Shown: one piece after another, positions 53,573-63,283 of the stretch
How positions within the stretch are numbered: the stretch's first letter is position 1
Layout: every line of letters starts with the position of its first letter
NCBI GenBank assembly: GCA_949825045.1
Contig: OX463816.1
Span: forward strand, 13,449,579-13,513,578
DNA: 64,000 bases
Origin: Argyresthia goedartella
Lineage: Eukaryota > Arthropoda > Insecta > Lepidoptera > Argyresthiidae
Reading direction: 5' to 3'
Notes under the pieces: generated by a model
The model's input: only the letters and a program-made list of their open reading frames with translations
What the model was told of the DNA's origin: nothing
Database searches by the model: none
Translations under genes and position numbers: made by a program

Positions 53573-55830
53573 CATTTCATAATTTCATAATTTCTTTATG
53601 GCACACAAATCATACAAAAAACAAGAGTTACATAAAGAAAGTGTACAAAGGCGAGCTTATCTCTAATAAGAGATCTCTTCCAGCAAACCAGGCAAACAAG
53701 GGAAAAGTTGATGGTTGAGCAGGGGTAGACCTATGTGTACAATATATAAAATAATAAATAAAATAAATTAAATAATAACTATTATAAAATACTAAATACT
53801 TATTATATACTACAAATACTATTTTATACACTATACTAATACATACTTACATGCATACTACCTATAACTCTAAAGGGAGAGGTAATGTTTCTTCACACGA
53901 CTTTTAAAGATATTCAGATTAGGACTGTCCCTGATGGTGCAGGGGAGTGCATTCCACAACCGAATGGCCCGGGCTCTAAACCCGTTCTCATAGTAAGCGG
54001 TGTTATGCTGTGGAGTTGTGAGCATGGAAACTGCGTGAGTTCTCCGAGGTCTGCTGGAAGAAAGAAATTGAAAACTGTCTCGTAAGAAAGTTGGGTAGCG
54101 TGGATTACGTAAAATGTTGTAGAGGAAATTGAGGATGTGTGAATCCCGACGAAGACGAATCGGCAGCCACTTCAACTCCCTGCGATGTTGTGACACATGG
54201 TCGTATTTGCGCAGCCCGAAGATAAACCGAATCCCGAGATTTTGAAGTCGTTCGAGTTTGTTCAGTAGTTCTTCGTTAGCACTGACCCAGCAGACATCAG
54301 CGTAATCGATGAGGGGTAGAATGAGAGATTGAGCAAGAGTGATTTTGGTATGTCGAGGCAAAAAGTACTGAAGTCTCCTGAGAGAGTGAAAGGTAGAAAA
54401 TACTCGGCAACTTACCTCATTGACATGCGATGACCAGGACAACTGGTTGTCGAAGATTAGACCCAGGTTTTTAACTTTATCGCTATATACGATTGTGGTA
54501 CCATTAAAAGTGACAGATGGAATGGGATGTTGCTGCAACAAGTTAAGAGAATGTCTAGTACCTATTATCATGGCCTGGGACTTGCTCGAGTTGACCAGGA
54601 GTCCGAAGGATGAAGCCCAACTTCTTATTCCCTCAAGATCAGCGTTGAGTGCCTCCACAGCAGAGTGTGCATCGTTGAGAGAGAAGTGGCGATAAATCTG
54701 GAGATCATCAGCGTAAAGATGATATGAGGAGGACAGGACGTCCGAGATGGTGTTGATAAAGATCGAGAATAGAAGAGGAGAAAGAATACCACCTTGAGGG
54801 ACGCCTGTAGAGAGGTCACACCATTCAGTGGATATCTCTTCCGACCTGATACGCTGTTGCCGATCCCTCAAATAAGAGTCGAACCAGCTAGCAGAGAAGG
54901 AGGAGACGTTCAGAGATCTGAGAAGCTCAACGAGAATGTCAAAATCTACGCAGTTGAAGGCACTACTGAAGTCAAGTAAAGCAAGCACGGAAAGCTGTTT
55001 GCGGTCCATGGCTACCTGGATATCATCTGTGACTTTCATGAGAGCCGTGACGGTGCTATGACCCGGTCTGAATCCTGACTGGTACATGTTCAGCAGATTG
55101 TTTGAGAGAAGGTAAGAAGAGAGCTGGGTATGGACAATGGATTCAAGGACTTTGGAGAGGATGGGTAGGATTGAAATAGGTCGATAATCTTTAAAAGAGG
55201 TGGGACTGGAAGTTTTAGGGAGCGGGATGACTAATGCTTTTTTCCACATGGTGGGGAAGATGCCATTCGATAGGGAAAAATTTATAACATGTGTAATAGC
55301 TGGCAGTAGTTCATCCAGGATTGTTAAAAGCATTTTAAGGCAGATTTTATCATCACCTACGGCTTTCGAGCTCACTGCTAGTACCGCCTTCTTGACCGCA
55401 TAGATTCCAACATTGCTCAAGTTTAATGGTGTGGTGTCGGGTAAGGACTTAGAGCGCAGGCTCTGAAGAGTGGCTTGTTTGACAATGGGATCCATCACAA
55501 CAGGTGGGGCAGAAAGGAACTGGTTGAGACCGTTGAGATCTACATTACCAGCATGAAAGTCCTGAGTCTTACCTATGCCAAGTGTTTTTAGAAACTTCCA
55601 CACCTGAGCTGGTGTATAACTTTCAATACTCTCGTGGATGTGCCGACGCTTAGCATCCCGACAGAGACGGATGCAGCGGTTGCGGAGACATTTGTAAGAA
55701 AGAAAATTGTCATCTGTCGGATTCTTACGGTATTTACACTTGGCTCTGTTCCTCTCGGCCATTAGACGCTTAATAGTATCTGTTAGCCAAGTATCTGTTA
55801 GCCAATCAATAGTATCTGTTAGCCAATCAT
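53573..55830 (-). mobile_element. LINE family B, copy 2, 5'-truncated
   Basis: The 3' end has the family hairpin ('GGCGAGCTTATCTCTAATAA' on the plus strand) and an AATTATGA-type tail at 53573-53600. The 5' end is truncated in the linker between endonuclease and RT, where GTATCTGTTAGCCAA is repeated three times (about 55777-55829). Confidence 0.9.
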
Positions 55831-55873
55831 TTAAAAATATTACAACACTAGAGTATGGATTTGGCAGTAACAC
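53870..55873 (-). CDS. LINE family B copy 2: intact RT and C-terminal frame, 667 residues
   Basis: The frame is open from the truncation point to the natural stop, including 'YRPISILPILSKVLES', 'LLDFSSAFNCVDFDIL', 'GVPQGGILSPLLFSIFINTI', catalytic 'YADDLQIYRH', and the complete C-terminal domain 'RLQNLGIRFIFGLRKYDHVS' ending 'FKSRVKKHYLSL'. The endonuclease is missing, so it cannot nick a target itself. The first 30 residues come from flanking DNA and the triplicated junction ('DWLTDTIDWLTDTWLTDTIK'). It is the best-preserved RT of family B here and gives the reference for the lesions in the other two copies. Confidence 0.88.
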   Translation of the reverse strand: MLLPNPYSSVVIFLNDWLTDTIDWLTDTWLTDTIKRLMAERNRAKCKYRKNPTDDNFLSYKCLRNRCIRLCRDAKRRHIHESIESYTPAQVWKFLKTLGIGKTQDFHAGNVDLNGLNQFLSAPPVVMDPIVKQATLQSLRSKSLPDTTPLNLSNVGIYAVKKAVLAVSSKAVGDDKICLKMLLTILDELLPAITHVINFSLSNGIFPTMWKKALVIPLPKTSSPTSFKDYRPISILPILSKVLESIVHTQLSSYLLSNNLLNMYQSGFRPGHSTVTALMKVTDDIQVAMDRKQLSVLALLDFSSAFNCVDFDILVELLRSLNVSSFSASWFDSYLRDRQQRIRSEEISTEWCDLSTGVPQGGILSPLLFSIFINTISDVLSSSYHLYADDLQIYRHFSLNDAHSAVEALNADLEGIRSWASSFGLLVNSSKSQAMIIGTRHSLNLLQQHPIPSVTFNGTTIVYSDKVKNLGLIFDNQLSWSSHVNEVSCRVFSTFHSLRRLQYFLPRHTKITLAQSLILPLIDYADVCWVSANEELLNKLERLQNLGIRFIFGLRKYDHVSQHRRELKWLPIRLRRDSHILNFLYNILRNPRYPTFLRDSFQFLSSSRPRRTHAVSMLTTPQHNTAYYENGFRARAIRLWNALPCTIRDSPNLNIFKSRVKKHYLSL

Positions 55874-56395
55874 AACACTACAAACCTACGTATAGAAATT
55901 AAACATAATATCTAGGTAGAAATAGATAAAGGTAGGTTGGGCAGGTACTAAAATAATCATCTCATTCAATCCTACCATAAATGGGACAATAGCAGCTATA
56001 TAAATGTCCATAATATTTACTTTATCTATTCTTCTTAAATGAGTCCAAGGTAGTGCTGTGTGGTTTATGTCCGTAGCTTGATGTAGGTAATACTTACGGA
56101 GTTACGCTCTATTGTTTAATAAAATAAGTATTTAGGTACACTCAACGTGGCAGTAAGTAGTTATTGCAGGGAGTATTAAGGGGATTTTGACATAGCACAC
56201 ACTCAACTCACTGGATGTGTGCTGATTATGCTGTGTGTTCTTTTTAAAAAGGTCCTTAAACGAACCATGATAAGTATTTTCAAGATTATTTAAATAAAAC
56301 TGTTAGGTAATCAAGATTATCGCACAAGGCTCGGCACGTAGTTTTCGAACACCTTATAAACTCACCTCCAAACATTATTTTATTTTATAATATTG
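55874..56395. other. No gene recognised
   Basis: AT-rich spacer with no coding or repeat signal recognised. Confidence 0.35.
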
Positions 56396-56690
56396 TAGCC
56401 CATTAATGTGCCCACCGAGTGGAACAGGCCTTCACCCGGATACGAGTACGATTAAGCCATACTCCACCACGCTGGCTCAGTGCGGGTTGATGGAAGGTTT
56501 TACGACCACTTCCACGTAGCGACGGGACCTACAGCTTAACGTGTCATCCGAAACACTGAACGTCCGATAATGTACTTATGACAAATTGATTATCTCATTG
56601 GTACATGGTCAGGTTTCGAAACTGCATCTGCTGTGTGAGAAGCAAGCGTGAAACCCATTAGACCGCGACTCTCTTTTTCTTTCGCTAAAT
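56396..56690 (+). repeat. Dispersed lepidopteran-type repeat ('CTCCACCACGCTGGCTCAGT')
   Basis: GC-richer block with 'CTCCACCACGCTGGCTCAGT', 'GCGGGTTGATGG', 'CGGGACCTACAGCTTAACGT' and 'GTACATGGTCAGGTTTCG'. Phrases of this type are frequent in moth and butterfly genomes. A short related stretch lies at 21585-21725 on the other strand. Confidence 0.5.
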
Positions 56691-56952
56691 CCCACGAAGG
56701 TAAAATCATTCCAATTTCAACCTTACTCCACACTTAGATACACAGAACATTTAATAATAGGTTTAAATGTTCTGTGCTTAGATATATCGTTAGCAAGTTT
56801 CCGTTTAAAAATACCACGCTTGTAGATTGGAACAAGGTTTAGCAAAGATAAAACTATTATCCATGATGATTAGTTACACAAAGATAGATCTTTCACTATT
56901 CCTTTAGTGTCTGACGACCATGGCCCGAACGTATCAACTGCACTTGCAGAAG

Positions 56953-56998
56953 AGCCGCAAATATGTAATTTCTTTAAAAAAAAAAACATATTTGCGGC
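56953..56998. repeat. Perfect 12 bp inverted repeat with a 22-base loop
   Basis: GCCGCAAATATG and CATATTTGCGGC flank an A-rich loop, just upstream of LINE family B copy 3. Confidence 0.85.
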
Positions 56999-58493
56999 AC
57001 TTGTGTATCTTGTACTTTATTCTCACGTATTATGAGACGTCATTTCTGTCTGATTCGACTTTCAATTTATATCTGCTTTTATTTAAGTTTATTTTGTTTT
57101 CATGTTTTAGGAACGGAACGAAGTGTAGATCACGTTCCATTTAAACTACAAAAACTTCGTTTCACGGTCCGGCTTGTTCGTTTTTAGTGTGTTGTCTCAA
57201 ACTATGTAATGTGTAATGGATTCCTTTCACAGCAACCCCAGTGTGTCTGGGTTCAGGCTTTTAGTATTTTTATTAATTTAGAGTTATTTCTCGTAAGGCG
57301 AGGATTATATATTAGTTTTATATTTATTTTTAGCTATTGTAGTTTATTTATTTTATGGATATTATATATAATTTTACAGATAGCCTTTTCACATGTTCTT
57401 CCACCGGTGACTCTCTTGGTGCGGGAGGTGCCAACTCCCTGGCGGACGCGTCACTGTCCAGCAGCCTGAAAAGCGTGTTCACGCAATCGGAGTTAAATTT
57501 CAATGTCGTACATATTAACGCCCAAAGTATTCCTGCTAGCTATGCTGACCTCCTTGAAGCTTTCAGCGATCAGAGTAAACATGGAGTTCTTGTCTCAGAA
57601 TCCTTTCTCAAACCATCTCTTCCTTCCTCCTTGTATTCTCTGCCAGGGTTCAGGCTCTATCGCAACGATAGGACGGGTAAAGCTGATGGCGGCGTTGCTA
57701 TCTACTTACGTTCTGACATTCCTTGTAAAGTCATCAGCCACTCGCCAAGCCTGTACTCTGGTTCGGCTGAGCATCTCTTCCTTGAGGTCAGCTTGTGTCA
57801 CAACAATATTCTTCTGGGTGTATGTTATAGCCCCTCACTCCGCATCGATTACTTTGAATCTTTTGAAAAGCTACTATGTGACTTGACCCCTCTCTATAGT
57901 GACACTCTCATCCTCGGGGATTTTAACACTTGTCTTCTTAAAAATAACGCCCGCTCTACCAAACTAGAATCGATTGTAAATTCCGTTAACTTACATATTC
58001 TTCCCGTCGGCGCTACTCACTTTCAACCACATTGTACTCCCTCCCTACTCGATGTCATGATCGTCTCCAACACAGCCAAGGTGGTTTCTCATGTTCAGCT
58101 TACAGCTCCCTTCTCTTACCACGACCTGGTTTATCTTTCATACAAAGTTAGGCCCACTAAGCGCAAAGCCAAATTTCTGGATATTCGGAGCTTCAAAGGT
58201 GTGGACCTTGACTCCCTTAAATCCGATGCCTCATCTGTTAATTGGAACCCTGTCATGACTTGTGAGACCGTTGATGACAAAATCCTGAAGTTCAACTCAA
58301 TTGTCCTTGGGCTTTTCGACAAGCACGCACCAATGAAAAAAGTCAGGGTCAAACATCTTCCTGCCCCGTGGCTTATCGACGCCATCAAGCGTTTAATGGC
58401 AAAAAGAAACCGTGCCAAAGGGCGATATAAGAGGGACCCGACCAACGACAATCTCCTAGCTTTTAAACGCCTCCGTAACCTGCATCGAGATCC

Positions 58494-58530
58494 ATCGCGG
58501 CACATGCGGTTGCACCGCATGTGCCGCGAT
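58494..58530. repeat. Perfect short-loop inverted duplication inside LINE B copy 3
   Basis: Arms ATCGCGGCACATGCGG / CCGCATGTGCCGCGAT, loop TTGCA. Absent from copies 1 and 2 at the same position. Confidence 0.95.
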
Positions 58531-59563
58531 GCCAAGCGACGCCACATCCATGAGCGTATAGAGATGTACACTCCAGCTCAGGTATGGAAGTTCCTTAAAA
58601 CCATTGGTGTTGGAAAGTCCCAGGAATCTACTTCAGGTAATGTCGATCTCAACGGTCTCAACCAGTTTTTTTCTTCTCCTCCCGTCGTGATGGACCCTAC
58701 CACTAAGGAGGCAACCCTTCATTGTCTACGGTCGAGGGCTGCAGTCTGCACCTCACCGTTTAACTTTAAGCTTGTCGGAATCGGTGCAGTTAGAAAGGCA
58801 GTGCTAGCTATCACATCGAAAGCTGCTAGTGGCGACAACGTCAGCCATCAGATGATCCACAGCGTCCTTGAGGAGTTGCTTCCTCCAATTAAACACATCA
58901 TCAACTTCTCTCTATCGGTGAGCTCCTTTCCTAGTCTGTGGAAGAAAGCACTCGTTATCCCACTGCCAAAAAAATTCAATCCCTCCTCCTTCAAAGATTA
59001 TAGGCCCATATCTATCCTACCCATTCTCTCCAAAGTCCTTGAATCCATAGTCCACTCCCAACTCTCCTCCTACCTTTCAACAAACAAACTTCTCAATCCT
59101 TTCCAATCCGGGTTCAGACCAGGCCATAGTACTACCACAGCACTCTTAAAAGTCAGCGATGACATACAGCTAGCCATGGATCAGAAGTTGGTCACGGTCC
59201 TAGCCCTGCTTGACTTCAGCAATGCCTTTAACTGTGTCGATTTTGACATTCTGGTCGCTATATTGAGCTCTCTGAATGTCTCCGTCCATGCTGCTAACTG
59301 GTTCCACTCATACCTGAGAGGTCGTCAGTAACGCATTAAATCTGAAGAGACCGAAACTCAATGCTGTGATCTTTCCTCAGGAGTGCCTCAAGGTGGTATT
59401 CTCTCTCCTCTTCTATTTTCAGTCTTCATCAACTCTATCTCCGACGTTATCTCTTCTTCGTATCATCTTTACGCAGATGATCTCCAAATTTATCGCCACT
59501 TTTGCCCCTGCGATGTAGCTTCAACCGTAGAGGCACTGAATGCTGACCTCGAGAATGTGAACG

Positions 59564-59625
59564 ACTGGGCCTTATCATACGGGCAATAGCCCGTATGATA
59601 AGGCCCAGTTTACCAACAGGTAAAC
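59564..59625. repeat. Two adjoining perfect inverted duplications inside LINE B copy 3
   Basis: 59564-59609: 21 bp arms starting ACTGGGCCTTATCATACGGG, loop AATA. 59608-59625: 7 bp arms GTTTACC / GGTAAAC, loop AACA. Absent from copies 1 and 2. Confidence 0.95.
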
Positions 59626-60717
59626 CCGACCAAATCACAAGCCATGCTTTTAGGAACCAGGCACACGCTTTCCTTGATACAAAAACTTATTGTTCCCGTG
59701 TCATACAATGGCATCACAATAGAGTATACAGATCAGGCGAAAAATCTTGGGGTTATTTTTGACAACTTGCTGTCTTGGTCTCCACATGTCAGCGAGGTCA
59801 GCAGACGGGTCTTTGCGTCTTTTCACTCCCTCAGGCGTTTGCAGTACTTCTTGCCACGGCAGACCAAAATCACCCTTGCTCAGTCCCTTCTCCTGCCACT
59901 AATCGACTACGCCGATGTCTATTGGGCGAGCGCGAACGAAGATTTACTGAACAAACTCGAACGACTTCAGAATCTTGGGATTCGGTTTATCTTCGGGTTG
60001 CGCAAATTCGACCATGTTTCTCAATATCGCAAAGAGTTGGGTTGGTTTCCAATTCGTCGTCGCCGAGACACTCATATTCTCTCTTATCTTTTCAATATAT
60101 TGAAAAATCCGCGCTATCCCAGCTACCTTCGAGAACGCTTTGAGTATCTCTTTTCAGGAGATCGGCACCGGAGATCCCACACGGTCTCACTCTTAGCCAC
60201 TCCAAGGCATAGCACCTCGGCATATGAGCTTTCATTCAGGCTGCAGGCGGTTCGACTAAAAGAGACTGTCCCTCTCTTGTCTCTTTCAAAAACCGGGTAA
60301 AAGAGCACTTCCTTTCTCTTTCGTGAGAGTTATATATAGTATATATAATCATTATAATATATAAACTATATTTGCAGGTATATGTATGTATTGTATTTAG
60401 TAGTCTGGTATGTAAGTATTTTATTTTCCGTATTTTATATTATATAGGTATTTTAGTATAGATTAGATATTAGATATTGTACACTGCCTACCCTTTCATG
60501 ATACATTTCCCTTTCATGCCTTGGTTTGCTGGAAGAAATCTCTTTTTAGAGATAAGCTCGCCTTTGTACATATGATTTCTCCTAATGTAACCTTTTAAAT
60601 TTAATATGTGTGTGTGCAATAAAGAATTATGAACTATGAAAGATACCGGGACAGAAACATCGAAATTGAAACATCTTTGCAACCAATTAATGCATAATTT
60701 CGCTTCACAGCACAAGT

Positions 60718-60800
60718 GCCTCCGTAGCTCAGCGGTAACGAGCAAATGAATATTATTCGGCCGGCCGGTCTAAGAGATCGAGGTTTGAACCCCAACTCGA
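60718..60800 (+). other. tRNA-like sequence (SINE head or tRNA pseudogene)
   Basis: 'GCCTCCGTAGCTCAGCGGTA' (A-box-like) and 'GGTTTGAACCCCAACTC' (B box) are spaced as in a tRNA with a long insert. No anticodon arm folds convincingly and the ends do not pair. It is followed by AT-rich sequence without a recognisable SINE body. Confidence 0.5.
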
Positions 60801-61834
60801 GAAACATTAATTAATAAAAAATAGCTATACAGAATTTTACTGTTAGTCAAAATATGTAATTTTTAGGAAGTGTCAAAACCGTTATTTTGTTCACGAGTTC
60901 TATGAAATGTGGCGTCATAGTCAAATGCTGTCTTTTTAACACAAAATTGAGTTTATTAAATAAAACTGCTGGAAATAAATAATTCTGATAATGTCAAACG
61001 TTTTTGTCGAAATAGATTCAGGTTGAGACACGGTTCTAGATTTATTGGACTACCTTGTGAAATACCGTATTGGTTCATTCATACTAATTAGGCAGTCGAC
61101 TTTTTGTTTATTAGGTTGTGGTTAATGTTTTAAAACTTGGGGGTAATTTTCTCTTACGTCGTCGGTACCTATATATAGATAGGTAACGTTTCAGTCGCCA
61201 GACAGGTATCTAGCCAGCCACGTGTTATAAATGTGCTTATAGTCACTGAAAACCACTTAGCATGAAACAATCGTAACTGAAGAGTGGTATCAATACCAGC
61301 TCAGTTGCCCACCCACCCAAAGCTACTACGGCTTTTATCGTATCTTTTATAGTTTTTCCAAATAGTCAGGGGGAGTGAAGCGTAAGGTGCGAGGGGGGGG
61401 GGGGGGGGAGTGCGACACCATACCCAAAGGTATCACGTGACACAAGTTTCAAAACATTACCAATTAGTTTGCCTGAAAACATAAAATGACTCGACCATAG
61501 CTCATACAAGGCTGTAAGTACTAGAAGTATGTATACTCGAACTATGAGTGTAGACAAAGCAGCACATACTGTATCAACACGGTACATATTGATCGAGTAC
61601 TTTAGTAGCAACTAGCGCGTACAACAGAAATGTTTCTTTAGTTATGCATTACAATGACACATTTTTTTTTTAAATAAAATGCATCAAAACATTTTTATTA
61701 TATATACTTATAATTTCATTTCCAAATAGGCCAACGCGATTAGTGCTTATCAATCAGTATACTTTATCTTGATCCGTGACAAAATCGATCGATCATTTAA
61801 TAATTGTGTAAGGACGTGATTAAAAAAAAGTAAT
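60801..61834. other. Intergenic, upstream of a plus-strand gene; 16-base G run at 61393
   Basis: No gene seen. Contains an uninterrupted G run (61393-61408) next to 'GAGTGCGACACC'. The last 100-200 bases are presumably the 5' UTR and promoter of the gene starting at 61835; no core promoter element was recognised. Confidence 0.45.
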
Positions 61835-62033
61835 ATGAGAAATTTTCGCAAAAGCAGATTTTTGAAATTTTCTGTTGAAAAGTATGTTTTGACTTTCGGA
61901 GTTTCGGTGTTATTAGTGCTAGTTTATGTATTCGTTGATGGGGGGTGGACAGAGGACAGTGGTAAAGAATCTTTGAAACTAGAAGTACGAAATGTGTACA
62001 AGACTCACGAAAGTGTTATCAATAGTTATTTCG
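61835..62033 (+). CDS. Host gene 2, exon 1: N-terminus of a putative type II membrane protein
   Basis: ATG at 61835 ('MRNFRKSRFLKFSVEKYVLT'), followed by one hydrophobic segment at residues 20-34 ('LTFGVSVLLVLVYVF') with basic residues on its N-terminal side. By the positive-inside rule the rest would face the lumen or exterior, as in Golgi glycosyltransferases and sulfotransferases. The exon ends '...HESVINSYF' at a consensus donor (G|gtaagc, phase 1). The frame stays open to 62191 by read-through, but codon composition changes after the donor. I do not recognise the family. Confidence 0.55.
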
Positions 62034-62418
62034 GTAAGCGGAAGGTTTGTGATTTTTTTAAAGTTGAAATTACCTATTTCCAATGCCTAACTGAACACGC
62101 CTTACACCCACTACTTGAACTGATAATATCATGTACCTATCTATCTAATAATGCAACTAAACAAGTATTCATCATTACCAAGTTAAACTGACCTCATCTG
62201 ATTAAATATCTACGTACCTACCTACTATTCAACTCAGATACAGTCTATGATTCTGTACCACAATAATATTCCTAGTAAACATTGCAAATCACAAGACCAT
62301 GACTTGATTTTTATTGAATTTTTAATGTGTTACCTTCGCTGTTTTATTGTGTTGCGGTATCAATCTCCAAGTTACTCCGTGAACCATCGCATCGACGTAA
62401 AAAGAATACAGAAGATAC

Positions 62419-62520
62419 AACCTGACGCCAATTTTGTTGGCGCCTGAATACCGCCTTGGAGCAGGTAGCGGCGCATGGGTACAAGAGAGATGCAAACACG
62501 GGCGAGAGGAGAGAGAGTGA
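62419..62520. repeat. Left arm of an inverted repeat pair flanking exon 2 of host gene 2
   Basis: 'CCTGACGCCAATTTTGTTGG', 'GGTAGCGGCGCATGGG', 'CAAGAGAGATGCAAACA' and 'GGGCGAGAG' are mirrored at 62806-62912. Confidence 0.85.
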
Positions 62521-62624
62521 CCTCGCGATAGCTATATCTGCTAAAAAGAAACCGTGATGTTGTGTGCCTAACAGATTACAAATTAAGTATTATCTGCCTA
62601 TCTTGCATATTTGTATTGTTTCAG

Positions 62625-62719
62625 ATGTTGAATACAACAAATCTCGGCTCTATATTGTTCAAGAATCACGACGCAGGCCTTGGAAAAGCAGACAAGAGTT
62701 TTGTCGTGCTGATATGGAA
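62625..62719 (+). CDS. Host gene 2, exon 2
   Basis: Acceptor 'gtattgtttcag', phase 1 to 0, donor 'GAA|gtattt' (weak). Encodes 'DVEYNKSRLYIVQESRRRPW' and 'KSRQEFCRADME'. The joined frame from exon 1 has no stop. It lies between inverted repeat arms. Confidence 0.45.
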
Positions 62720-62805
62720 GTATTTTAGTTGGCTGCAACCTCGACATATTCAGGGATTTCAATCGAATCGGTTGGTTTCTTCATTATCTCTAAACATTTA
62801 TTTTG

Positions 62806-62912
62806 AAGTGTTACCCCTCTCTCTCGCCCATGTATATGCATCTCTCTTGATCCCACGCGCCGCTACCCCCTCCAGGCGGCACTCGGGTGCCAAGAAAGTT
62901 GGCGTCAGGTAT
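62806..62912. repeat. Right arm of the inverted repeat pair
   Basis: 'CTCTCTCGCCCATGTATATG', 'CATCTCTCTTGATCCCACGC', 'GCCGCTACCCCCTCCAGGCG' and 'AAGAAAGTTGGCGTCAGG' are the inverse of the left arm with scattered differences. Confidence 0.85.
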
Positions 62913-63000
62913 ACTCAAACATGCTTTAGGCCATTTACAACGATACCGGTCGTGAACACCAGAAACGGTGACATCAAGCACAAAGATTCCGGGATAGATC
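62905..63000 (-). mobile_element. SINE family 2, short fragment
   Basis: 'CGATACCGGTCGTGAACACC' and 'AGAAACGGTGACATCA' align with 'GGATACC...GTGGGAACCAGAAACAGCGATGTCA' of the other copies. Confidence 0.5.
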
Positions 63001-63213
63001 AGTTTCATTTATTTCCTTTCTTATAGCGCCGTTTGCATTTTAATCCATAAACCCTCTTTATAGGATCCACGGTATAAATATGGTCACAATATCTGTGCAC
63101 CTGGTTTTGTATCGTCATTACGGCTATACTTAGTTCGAATCTAATCGAATGTTGAAGCATTCTAACAACGTGCACCGGTTTTTGTGGCCGTGTCTTATTT
63201 TGTCGTTACTAAG

Positions 63214-63283
63214 CGTACAATATGCAATACTTATTGCACAACTCCAAGCGATTTTCCTCTGGAAATTACTAATAAGATAAATG
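63214..63283 (+). CDS. Host gene 2, exon 3
   Basis: Acceptor 'tgtcgttactaag', consensus donor G|gtgagt, phase 0 to 1. Encodes 'RTICNTYCTTPSDFPLEITN'. With exon 2 it gives a short Cys-rich stretch (three Cys in about 15 residues). Further exons must lie beyond the right edge. Confidence 0.45.

Larger units (their letters stand above)
57355..60330 (+). pseudogene. LINE family B ORF2: complete endonuclease and RT with four lesions
   Basis: Endonuclease motifs: 'NVVHINAQSIPAS', 'GVLVSESFLKP', 'LILGDFNTCLL' and 'FSYHDLVYLSY'. The RT as in copy 2. Lesions: a TAA at 59329-59331 where sister copies have CAA (Gln); an in-frame 16 bp inverted duplication at 58494-58530; a second inverted duplication at 59564-59625 that introduces stops; and a deletion near 60258 that removes the 'WNALPC' block and shifts the last 25 codons. 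The frame is otherwise maintained from 57355 to 60257. The only copy with the whole endonuclease. Confidence 0.9.
57100..60640 (+). mobile_element. LINE family B, copy 3, longest copy
   Basis: Reaches at least the start of ORF2 (57355) and probably into the 5' UTR; the exact left end is unknown. The 3' end has the conserved hairpin (60530-60560) and an 'AATAAAGAATTATGAACTAT' tail. No ORF1 was recognised upstream. Confidence 0.85.
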
